Shown: piece by piece, positions 40,900-47,795 of the stretch | Numbering within the stretch: position 1 is the first letter of the stretch | How the letters are laid out: each line of letters starts with the position of its first letter | Source of the DNA: an uncultured Candidatus Melainabacteria bacterium | GTDB taxonomy: Bacteria > Cyanobacteriota > Vampirovibrionia > Gastranaerophilales > Gastranaerophilaceae | Assembly: GCA_934692665.1 (NCBI GenBank) | Contig: CAKUUG010000010.1 | Location: 1 to 47,795 of the forward strand | DNA length: 47,795 nucleotides | Reading direction: 5' to 3' | The notes under the pieces: model-generated | What the model saw: the letters and a program-made list of their open reading frames with translations, nothing else | Database searches by the model: none | Told to the model about the DNA's origin: nothing | Made by a program: the position numbers and the translations under genes

Positions 40900-41240
40900 A
40901 CATGATAAGAAACAGTAGAATCTTCAGGAATTTTTTCATCCATTTCATAACCATTTGCTGCATTTGATGTTTCTAGCGTTGTTTTTGAAGAATTTGTATT
41001 TTCTTCTTCAACTTGTTCTTCTTGAGTTTTTTTCTTTTCGCTTATTCTTTCTTTGTATTTTTCTAAAACTTCATCAAGTGTGTAGTATTTGTAATAAAAC
41101 AATTTTCTATAAGCATCACTAAGCAAGCTAGAGTTTGATTTTTTTCCTGCTTCTGTCGGATAAATACTATTTAAAAATTTACGAAAAATATATTCACTAC
41201 CCAAGTCGCCACTTGCGATAGATTTAACTGTTAATGACAT
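40896..41240 (-). CDS. Small unknown charged protein
   Basis: 114 residues. Residues 1-65 look like a helical domain (GSEYIFRKFLNSIYPTEAGK; LLSDAYRKLFYYKYYTLDEV), the rest is Lys/Glu/Ser/Thr-rich and probably disordered. No signal peptide or motif I recognise. Overlap with the fliI end suggests a motility link, as FliJ or a chaperone often follows fliI, but it is on the opposite strand, so no operon. Confidence 0.6.
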   Translation of the reverse strand: MSLTVKSIASGDLGSEYIFRKFLNSIYPTEAGKKSNSSLLSDAYRKLFYYKYYTLDEVLEKYKERISEKKKTQEEQVEEENTNSSKTTLETSNAANGYEMDEKIPEDSTVSYHV

Positions 41241-41344
41241 ATAACTTCCTTAGTCTAGTAATTTCATTATATAAATTACAAACTAAAGAAGTTACAAAAA
41301 ATTGTCATTATTTTACAAAAATATACATATTTAATCTTATATTT

Positions 41345-41380
41345 AAAAAAGCCCTTTTATAAACAAAGGGCTTTTATTTT
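41345..41380 (-). terminator. Terminator after the thrS transcript
   Basis: Stem AAAAGCCCTTT / AAAGGGCTTTT with a 7-base loop and a T-run on the minus strand; it also works on the plus strand. Confidence 0.8.
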
Positions 41381-41385
41381 ACGTT

Positions 41386-41547
41386 TTAAAGTCTTTTTGC
41401 AGCTTCATGGAGTTCTGATTGCTGAGTTGTTCCACCTTCATATTCTATCAATTTGTCACTTGTTTTAAGCGTCATAGTTTGAAAATCGAAATTTTGATAA
41501 AAGAAATACGCAGCAACTATAAGCAATATCCATAAAATAAATTTCAT
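41386..41547 (-). CDS. 53-residue single-pass membrane protein
   Basis: Small gene 13 bp downstream of thrS. ATG 41547 has GGAGAA 8-13 bp upstream. The product has one N-terminal helix (KFILWILLIVAAYFFYQNF) followed by a hydrophilic tail (TMTLKTSDKLIEYEGGTTQQ and on). It ends just before the terminator at 41345-41380, so the terminator serves the pair. Not a family I recognise; a small membrane protein by topology. Confidence 0.65.
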   Translation of the reverse strand: MKFILWILLIVAAYFFYQNFDFQTMTLKTSDKLIEYEGGTTQQSELHEAAKRL

Positions 41548-41560
41548 TTTTCTATTTCTC

Positions 41561-43342
41561 CTATTGTCCTGTAATTTCTACTTCACCTTTTGATGAAATT
41601 TCTTCTTTTAGTTTTGAAATAAAGTCGTCAAGCGACATAACGCCTACTTGTCCTACTCCACGTTTTCTGATTGCAACAGTATTAGATTCAACTTCTTTGT
41701 CTCCTGCAACAAGAACGTATGGAACTTTTTTGTTTTGTAGGTAATCTCTGATTTTGTAGTTCATAGATTCAGACTTGTCTTCAAAAATAACTCTTATATT
41801 GTTTTCTTTTAGTTTTTTAAACACGCCTTCAAGATATTCGTTGTGTTTTTCACTGGAAATCGGAACAAGAGCAACTTGTTGAGGAGCAAGCCAAGTAGGG
41901 AACGCTCCTGCGTAATGTTCGATTAATATACCGTGGAATCTTTCCATAGAACCAAAAATTACCCTATGAAGCATAACAGGAGTTTTTAATTGTCCGTCTT
42001 TGTCTTGGTATTTAATTTCAAAACGTTCAGGCAAGTTGAAATCAAGTTGTATTGTAGCACATTGCCAAGTTCTTCCGATTGCATCTTTTACTTTGAAGTC
42101 TATTTTTGGCCCATAAAATGCTCCATCACCTTCGTTTATTTCATATTTCATGCCACGTTTATCCATTGCTTCTTTTAGGCCTGCTTCTGCCAGTTCCCAA
42201 TTTTCCAATTTTCCAACGTAACTTTCGGGACGAGTAGACAATTCTACTTCAAATCCCATTTTAAAGATTTTCATTGTATCAGAAACAAAATCAATAATTT
42301 CATTAATTTCTGAAACCAATTGTTCAGGAGTACAGAAAATGTGTGCATCGTCTTGCGTGAAACCTTGTACACGAGTAAGACCTGACAATGCTCCTGATTT
42401 TTCACGTCTATAAACTGTACCCAACTCTGCCATTCTCAAAGGCAAATCACGATAAGAGTGACGTTGTGCTTGATAAATCAGAATATGGAATGGACAATTC
42501 ATAGGTTTTACTATATATTGATCATCGTTTTCATCTGTTTTTTGTATAAAGAACATATTTTCTTTATAGTGGTCAATATGTCCGGACAATTCCCACAATT
42601 TTGTTTTTGCCAATTGCGGAGTTTGAACAATTACGTAGCCTCTTTTTCTGTGTTCACTTCTCCAGTAATTTTCTATTTCTTCTCTTACCGTGTACAAATT
42701 TGGATGCCACAAAACAAGCCCGCCTCCGATTTCTTCTCTAACTGAGAACAAATCTAATTGCACGCCCAATTTTCTATGATCTCTGCGTTTTGCTTCTTCG
42801 AGCTGATTTATGTATTTGTCTAATTCTTCTTTTGTTTCAAAAGCTGTCGCATAGATTCTTTGGAGCATTTTGTTTTTTTCATTACCTCTCCAATAAGCAC
42901 CTGCTACAGACATTAATTTGAAAGCTTTTATTTCTTTTGTTGATTCTATATGAGGTCCTGAACAAAGATCATTAAACAAGACATTACCGTCTTTGTCTTT
43001 TGTCAAATACAACGTAGGATTGTCATTTTTGTGTTCTTCCAATAATTCCGCTTTGTAAATTTCGCCTTCGTTTTTAAATTCTTGGATTTGTTTTTCAACA
43101 TCAGGAATAACATATTTTTCAAATGTTAAATTTCCGGCGATTAATTTTTTCATTGTTTTTTCGATTTCTTTAAGGTTTTCATCAGACAACGTAACCCCTT
43201 CTATATCGAAATCATAATAAAAACCGTTTTCGATAGCAGGGCCGATTGCCAATTTTGCTTGCGGATAAAGTTTTTGCACAGCTTGTGCCATAATGTGAGA
43301 ACAAGAGTGTCTTAAAGTTTGTAATCTTTCGTTGTTTTCCAT
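41561..43342 (-). CDS. thrS: Threonyl-tRNA synthetase lacking the TGS domain
   Basis: 593 residues. It starts at the editing-type domain (LRHSCSHIMAQAVQKLYPQA), without the about 60-residue TGS domain found at the front of the E. coli type. The class II catalytic core has MNCPFHILIY, TVYRREKSGALSGLTRVQGF and the C-terminal anticodon-binding domain ends at EVEITGQ. It attaches threonine to tRNA-Thr. TGS-free ThrS are known. Confidence 0.97.
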   Translation of the reverse strand: MENNERLQTLRHSCSHIMAQAVQKLYPQAKLAIGPAIENGFYYDFDIEGVTLSDENLKEIEKTMKKLIAGNLTFEKYVIPDVEKQIQEFKNEGEIYKAELLEEHKNDNPTLYLTKDKDGNVLFNDLCSGPHIESTKEIKAFKLMSVAGAYWRGNEKNKMLQRIYATAFETKEELDKYINQLEEAKRRDHRKLGVQLDLFSVREEIGGGLVLWHPNLYTVREEIENYWRSEHRKRGYVIVQTPQLAKTKLWELSGHIDHYKENMFFIQKTDENDDQYIVKPMNCPFHILIYQAQRHSYRDLPLRMAELGTVYRREKSGALSGLTRVQGFTQDDAHIFCTPEQLVSEINEIIDFVSDTMKIFKMGFEVELSTRPESYVGKLENWELAEAGLKEAMDKRGMKYEINEGDGAFYGPKIDFKVKDAIGRTWQCATIQLDFNLPERFEIKYQDKDGQLKTPVMLHRVIFGSMERFHGILIEHYAGAFPTWLAPQQVALVPISSEKHNEYLEGVFKKLKENNIRVIFEDKSESMNYKIRDYLQNKKVPYVLVAGDKEVESNTVAIRKRGVGQVGVMSLDDFISKLKEEISSKGEVEITGQ

Positions 43343-43490
43343 AGCTTCCTCAAAATTTACTGTTTTAAAATAATTTTAGCACAAATTTGAATTATTTTGT
43401 AAATTTTTATTAACAAAATATTTCGCACAAAGCAATTTTGTTCTTTTTCCTTCTTTAGAAGTAGAGTCACCAGCGATACAAAGGTTTTTT

Positions 43491-45365
43491 ATGAACATTA
43501 TTAATTTTGCTCCAGCAAGAAAACAACAAGTGTACAATTTTCAACAAAATAGCATTACAAATTATCAAAAATATCCGAATCTTTCACCATTGAAAAGCGA
43601 TTCTGTTTCTTTTACAAAAAAAGTGTCAACCAAAGATACAACGGATTCTGACGATATTAAAGATTCAGCTACGCTCGAATGGATTGATGATAAAAAAGTT
43701 AGAGAATTAGCCAAAAAGGCTCTAAAAGAAAATTATTGTCTACAAAAGGATGAAATAGTAACCATTCTAAACTATTTTAATATTAGTTTTAAAAGAAATA
43801 CAGGCGATGACCAATATGCCCACGAATATATAAAAGCAAGAGAAAGCAAAATCACAATACAAGCAGCAAACAAAGATATTGACAACGGATACTCAAACAG
43901 AATCAAAGCAGCACTAAAAGTAATAAATTTGACTAACGGAGAATTGTATTTGCTCAAAAATCAAATTCCAAGCAAAGAAGAAATAGCTGCTTTTGTAAAC
44001 AATGAAACAGTTAAAAATACGCCTGATGAATTCAAAAACCCTTACAGATTAAAATTGGAAGAATATCAAAAAAGAAAATCATTGCAAGGTGCAGCAGAAA
44101 TACAGCAGCCAAAAACTTCGATTCCGACAAATTTCTACACTAAAGAACTGGAAACCCAACGTTGTGACCAAAAAGAATACATTACATTCTATCAAAATGA
44201 GGCACTGGAAGAAATTGACTCATTAGAATATGTTGATGAAAAAGAAAAAGAAAATTTCAAAAGCAAAATAAAAAAAGAAACAAAAGCAACCTTGCAAGAA
44301 TTAAAAAACAAAATAACCGCATTTAAAGAAACACAATACAGTTCTTATGAAGAACTGGAAGAAAAATATGATACTTGCGAAAAAGATATTTCAAATGTAG
44401 GAAATGCTTATGAAGAAACAATTAATGAAATCCTACAAACAAGCTATATACTAGATGACTCAGGAGAAATTGTTTCTTCAAACATTTCTTCAACAAAAAA
44501 AGCTCAAGAAAGATTGGCTGACTTCAAAGAAAAAGCAAAAAGACCATATTCTGATAGTATCAAAGAAATTCAAAATGAAGTTGATAGCTTAAATGAAAAA
44601 ATTCAAACGAGTTGTACATCAAAAATCAAAGTAATAAAAGAAAAATTACAAAACTTGCAAGATGCAGACTACAAAGAAGCAAAAGAAATAAATAACGAAA
44701 TATCTGCTCTTAAAAGAGAATTATACAAAGAAACACAAATCCTACAAAATTCTTTGGAATTGTCATTGCTTGAATTAAAAATATTAGAAAATAGAGCAAA
44801 CGAATTCAACAATACAGCAAAAGAAGAATCCAATGTTTCATCTCAAGTCTTGAAAACCCAAGAAGCCGAAAAAAGAAAATATCTTAAAACAACTTTTGCA
44901 AAAAATATCATCTCAACAGCAACAGAAAATATTTCTACAACATATCAAATTGCAAACAAAGAAATGGTAAGAAATTTATTGTTGAATCAATTTACTCAAG
45001 AAGAACTAAACGATTTAAATACCCAAAACCTAGACATCGTTAAGACAAAAATAAAACAAATGTTAAATACAGACGAATTTAAAAAATTGCAAGTTTCTAT
45101 CTTGTTAAACTCTTTAAACAAAGAATTAAAAAACAAAAAAGCAGAAGAACAAAAACAAGCAAAAATTGAAGAAAGAAAAGTCCAAAAACAACAAATAGCA
45201 AGAGCAAGACATATTCAAAATTTCTTAATAAACTATTCACAAAATCCAAGCAGAGGAAAATCAGCACAAAAAAGTGCAGGTAATATGATGCTTGAAATCA
45301 GAAAAAATGAAGAAAAAGAAGCAATCGAAGAAATAAAAAATCTGGATATAACAAGCCTTTTTTAA
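43491..45365 (+). CDS. Long coiled-coil protein of unknown function
   Basis: 624 residues. N-terminus MNIINFAPARKQQVYNFQQN with a short SDSVSFTKK motif at about residues 37-45, then a small folded part to about residue 130, and about 470 residues rich in Glu/Lys/Ala heptads (long coiled coils with breaks). No signal peptide or membrane helix. It could be a cytoskeletal, surface or chaperone-like scaffold; I cannot assign a family. It stands alone, divergent from thrS and followed by a terminator. Confidence 0.75.
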   Translation: MNIINFAPARKQQVYNFQQNSITNYQKYPNLSPLKSDSVSFTKKVSTKDTTDSDDIKDSATLEWIDDKKVRELAKKALKENYCLQKDEIVTILNYFNISFKRNTGDDQYAHEYIKARESKITIQAANKDIDNGYSNRIKAALKVINLTNGELYLLKNQIPSKEEIAAFVNNETVKNTPDEFKNPYRLKLEEYQKRKSLQGAAEIQQPKTSIPTNFYTKELETQRCDQKEYITFYQNEALEEIDSLEYVDEKEKENFKSKIKKETKATLQELKNKITAFKETQYSSYEELEEKYDTCEKDISNVGNAYEETINEILQTSYILDDSGEIVSSNISSTKKAQERLADFKEKAKRPYSDSIKEIQNEVDSLNEKIQTSCTSKIKVIKEKLQNLQDADYKEAKEINNEISALKRELYKETQILQNSLELSLLELKILENRANEFNNTAKEESNVSSQVLKTQEAEKRKYLKTTFAKNIISTATENISTTYQIANKEMVRNLLLNQFTQEELNDLNTQNLDIVKTKIKQMLNTDEFKKLQVSILLNSLNKELKNKKAEEQKQAKIEERKVQKQQIARARHIQNFLINYSQNPSRGKSAQKSAGNMMLEIRKNEEKEAIEEIKNLDITSLF

Positions 45366-45387
45366 TCAATATATAAATTAGATTTTT

Positions 45388-45428
45388 AAAAAAAGACTGA
45401 AAATTTTTAAGAAAATTCAGTCTTTTTT
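45388..45428. terminator. Terminator shared by the coiled-coil gene and leuB
   Basis: Stem AAAAAGACTGAA / TTCAGTCTTTTT around a T/A-rich inner part; T-run on both strands, between convergent genes. Confidence 0.8.
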
Positions 45429-45448
45429 AATATTATTGTTTTTTAATA

Positions 45449-46543
45449 TTATCTTATTTTTTCAATAATTACATCAACAAGTTTTGATGTTGTCACAAGT
45501 TCATTTCCTTGTTCTTTGTTAAAGATATCCCTTGTTCTATAGCCATCTTTTAGGGTTTCTTTGACTGCTCTTATTATATTATCAGAAGCAAGCTTGTTAT
45601 CAAAAGAATAATTCAACATCATTGCAGCAGACAATATTGTTGCTATCGGATTCACTACATTTTTGCCTTTTAAGTCAGGAGCAGAGCCGTGGATTGGTTC
45701 GTACATAAAAGGTGTTTTTCCATCAGACAAAGAAGCTGAAGGCAACATACCCAAAGAACCTGCCAATGTAGAAGCTTCGTCTGACAATATATCGCCAAAA
45801 ATATTGCCTGTTAATATTACATCGAATTGTTTTGGATTGAGGACGATTTGCATTGCACAATTATCAACATACATAAAATTCAACTCAACATCAGGATATT
45901 CTTTTGAAACTTCAATTGTTATTTCTCTAAACAATCTGGAAACCTCAAGAACATTTGCTTTATCTACGCAGCAGACTCTTTTTTTACGTTTTTGTGCTGA
46001 TTTAAAAGCAACATGAGCAATACGGCGAATTTCATCTTCGTCATATATCATATTATTGAAGCCAACTTTTATTTCTCTGCCATCTAAGGTAATTTTCTTT
46101 TCTATTCCTCTGGGTTCTCCAAAATATACATCGCCCGTTAATTCTCTAACTATCATTATGTCTGTATTTTGGACAATTTCAGATTTCAGAGGAGAAGAGT
46201 GCAATAATTCATCAAAAACCTTTACAGGACGAAGATTTGCAAATAAGTTAAGTTTTTTTCTTATGCCCAAAAGAGCTTTTTCCGGTCTGAATTCCGGAGG
46301 CAAAATATCATATTTCCAATCCCCGACAGCTCCCAACATAACAGCGTCAGAATACAAAGCTGTTTCTATTGTTTTGTTTGGTAATGGAACTCCCGCTTGT
46401 TCATAAGCATTTCCGCCAATAGGTGCATAGTTGTATTTTAAATTCAAACCATAAACAGAAGAAACTTTATCTAACACTCTAATTGTTTGTTCTAAAATTT
46501 CGATTCCGACGCCATCACCCATTAAAACAGCTATGTTTTTCAT
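45449..46543 (-). CDS. leuB: 3-isopropylmalate dehydrogenase
   Basis: 364 residues. It begins KNIAVLMGDGVGIEILEQTI, with LRPVKVF, RELTGDVYFGEPRG, the NIFGDILSDEAS motif and PIHGSAPDLKGKNVVNPIAT: complete active site and NAD-type signature. It makes 2-oxo-4-methylpentanoate precursor in leucine synthesis. leuD is 28 kb away, so the pathway genes are scattered. Confidence 0.96.
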   Translation of the reverse strand: MKNIAVLMGDGVGIEILEQTIRVLDKVSSVYGLNLKYNYAPIGGNAYEQAGVPLPNKTIETALYSDAVMLGAVGDWKYDILPPEFRPEKALLGIRKKLNLFANLRPVKVFDELLHSSPLKSEIVQNTDIMIVRELTGDVYFGEPRGIEKKITLDGREIKVGFNNMIYDEDEIRRIAHVAFKSAQKRKKRVCCVDKANVLEVSRLFREITIEVSKEYPDVELNFMYVDNCAMQIVLNPKQFDVILTGNIFGDILSDEASTLAGSLGMLPSASLSDGKTPFMYEPIHGSAPDLKGKNVVNPIATILSAAMMLNYSFDNKLASDNIIRAVKETLKDGYRTRDIFNKEQGNELVTTSKLVDVIIEKIR

Positions 46544-46565
46544 ATTTTTTCCTTATCTTTTTACT

Positions 46566-47504
46566 TTATTCTACATCCGGCACTATGATTATTTTTTCAA
46601 CAAAATCAGGAGAAGCGTTGCTATTTTGAGGCATTTCTTTCCAGAATTTTATATAAATAACAGCATCTTTATTTGGACGATTTTCGTATGGATAAAGTTT
46701 AAATTGAAGCATTGGCTGGTTAGGAGAACCGTTATTGCAGCCACCTTCTATTCCACAAGAATTGCCCAAATGTATAAAATCTTTCAATTCGGTAATTTGG
46801 TTTGTTATATTGTTTTCTTCCGTAAAATACAAATATTCATCAAAATCCGATTTTGTTTTGTCTATGTATGCGTATTTGTAACCAAAATCCACAGCATTTA
46901 TCGCTTTTAGTTGATATAAGTAGTTTTTGTTTTTTGGTGTTTCAAAACTTAAATCTTCAAATTTTACGGTTAGAATTTTTTCACTTTCTTCGTATTCTAC
47001 TTGGATAGGCATAAGATTGTTTTTTGGATCATTGCATTCCGGTTTATTTGATGCAAGATTAAAATTGTAAGGAAAATCAAAAGCGACAAGAACCGAAGGG
47101 TTATTTAAAAATCTTGATTCTTCAGAATCTCCTTCTATATTTGCACGCCCGTCTGTATTACAGACATTTGTTGAAATCCAAGGTTTATTGCTTTCTATTT
47201 GACCTAGTGCATATTCAGATGGGGTGTATTCTGTATTTTTGAATATAGAGTTTCTAACAAATTCTTTTCTTATTTCAAATATTTCTTCTTTAGTTTTTTC
47301 ATTGTAAGAGGTAAGCGGCATTATAGATATTTCTGTTATAACTCTTTCTTTTTCAGGCTCGGATGGAAGAGTAGAAAGAGCGTTTTGTTGTTGATTTTGT
47401 TGAACATCAGAATCAACTGCAGTATTTTGTATTATTTTTAATGCAATTAACAAGACAATAATCATGCAAATTGCTATCATAGTATTTCTTAGATTGTATT
47501 TCAT
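46566..47504 (-). CDS. Membrane-anchored unknown protein
   Basis: 312 residues from ATG 47504, which has AAAAAGGA just upstream. A single membrane helix near residues 8-26 (MIAICMIIVLLIALKII), then an extracytoplasmic domain with strand-rich stretches and a Cys/Gly motif (GNSCGIEGGCNNGSPNQP). It looks like a surface-exposed or periplasmic domain; several Cys residues could form disulfides, for which the window's thioredoxin is a candidate. I do not recognise the family. It is followed 22 bp later by leuB. Confidence 0.7.
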   Translation of the reverse strand: MKYNLRNTMIAICMIIVLLIALKIIQNTAVDSDVQQNQQQNALSTLPSEPEKERVITEISIMPLTSYNEKTKEEIFEIRKEFVRNSIFKNTEYTPSEYALGQIESNKPWISTNVCNTDGRANIEGDSEESRFLNNPSVLVAFDFPYNFNLASNKPECNDPKNNLMPIQVEYEESEKILTVKFEDLSFETPKNKNYLYQLKAINAVDFGYKYAYIDKTKSDFDEYLYFTEENNITNQITELKDFIHLGNSCGIEGGCNNGSPNQPMLQFKLYPYENRPNKDAVIYIKFWKEMPQNSNASPDFVEKIIIVPDVE

Positions 47505-47550
47505 AATTCCTTTTTCTATTACAAAGTGATTATAACATAGGAAAGCATTT

Positions 47551-47795
47551 TTATTCCAATTCAAAATCACTCAAATTGACGGTTTTTAGGCTGTGTCTTA
47601 GATTATCGTCTTCATCTTTAAAATGGATTTTGATGTAGTTTTTGGTTATTGCACTGTAGAGTCCTGTTTTTGGAGATTTTCTTTCTATTAGAATTTCTTG
47701 CGTTGTGTTTGCATTTTTGTCTAAAAATTCTTTGTGCAATTTTTTAGACAATTGCATTATCTTTTCACACCTTTGCGTTTTTATTTTGTCTTGGA
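47551..47795 (-). CDS. mtaB: MtaB-like tRNA methylthiotransferase, C-terminus (partial)
   Basis: The frame stays open to the right edge of the window, giving 80 residues up to the stop at 47551; the start lies outside. The segment KIKTQRCEKIMQLSKKLHKE followed by ILIERK and TKNYIKI matches the end of MtaB (the TRAM-like region after the radical SAM core). MtaB converts t6A37 to ms2t6A37 in tRNA. An ATG-started short reading at 47757 is only part of this gene. Confidence 0.75.
   Translation of the reverse strand, partial: QDKIKTQRCEKIMQLSKKLHKEFLDKNANTTQEILIERKSPKTGLYSAITKNYIKIHFKDEDDNLRHSLKTVNLSDFELE

Noticed and set aside
43343..43490. T-box leader upstream of thrS
   Set aside because: No T-box sequence or specifier/antiterminator arrangement is visible on the minus strand in this 148-bp gap.
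47551..47757. A complete 68-residue small protein
   Set aside because: The frame is open to the window edge and the residues upstream (KIKTQRCEKI) match the MtaB end, so it is a truncated larger gene.

Overview
The window is AT-rich bacterial chromosome, densely packed, with genes on both strands. My best placement is a gut-type non-photosynthetic cyanobacterial relative (Gastranaerophilales, Vampirovibrionia or 'Melainabacteria'). This rests on four paralogous prepilin-like proteins that share one N-terminus and a GYGIRADGK-type C-terminus, a MinCDE system with a long-linker MinC, a divergent flagellar gene set, and several proteins of types I associate with that group. It is an inference from family resemblance, not a database result.

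Layout. 1-3.4 kb: the end of a GGDEF protein, a tail-anchored DUF4145-like protein, and an XRE regulator flanked by two prepilin genes and strong dyads. 3.4-10.2 kb (minus strand): an MFS transporter, then a run tatD - 85-aa protein - tlyA - SEC-C protein - membrane thioredoxin, and a DXS-family gene. 10.2-13.2 kb: DJ-1/PfpI protein, an 11-residue-repeat membrane protein, WG-repeat, TPR and ankyrin proteins. 13.2-16.4 kb (minus): rpmF-plsX-fabD-fabG lipid cluster without fabH. 16.4-19.3 kb: winged-helix protein, leuD, queE, a J-domain chaperone, tRNA-Arg(CCG) and a small regulator-like gene. 19.4-23.1 kb: third prepilin, a possible FliK-like protein, a candidate structured RNA and a large TPR protein. 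23.2-26.8 kb (plus): flgF-flgG-flgB-flgC type rod genes, then enolase. 26.9-29.9 kb (minus): minC-minD-minE followed by rplI. 29.9-30.4 kb: the only long gene-free stretch, holding a promoter-terminator unit and a modular multi-hairpin repeat. 30.4-41.2 kb: an unknown membrane protein, the flagellar export/basal-body operon (SLT-fliE-fliF-fliG position-fliH-flhA, minus), the fourth prepilin, ferritin and fliI. 41.3-47.8 kb: thrS with an overlooked 53-aa gene, a coiled-coil protein, leuB, an anchored unknown protein and the C-terminus of a MtaB-like methylthiotransferase.

How the genes fit together. Two surface or motility systems dominate: a prepilin/type IV pilus-like set and a flagellar basal body and export apparatus. 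FliG is not recognisable by sequence, although a protein sits in its place and FliF keeps a FliG-binding-like tail. The rest is housekeeping: fatty acid and phospholipid initiation, isoprenoid precursor, leucine synthesis, glycolysis, tRNA/rRNA modification and division-site placement. Convergent gene pairs repeatedly meet with 0-8 bp overlap, so many 3' ends have no room for a separate terminator.

The least explained items are the hairpin element at 30.13-30.33 kb, the dyad-flanked XRE/prepilin locus, the FliG-position protein, the candidate RNA at 21.24-21.43 kb, and a tRNA whose 19-56 tertiary pair appears switched to A-U.
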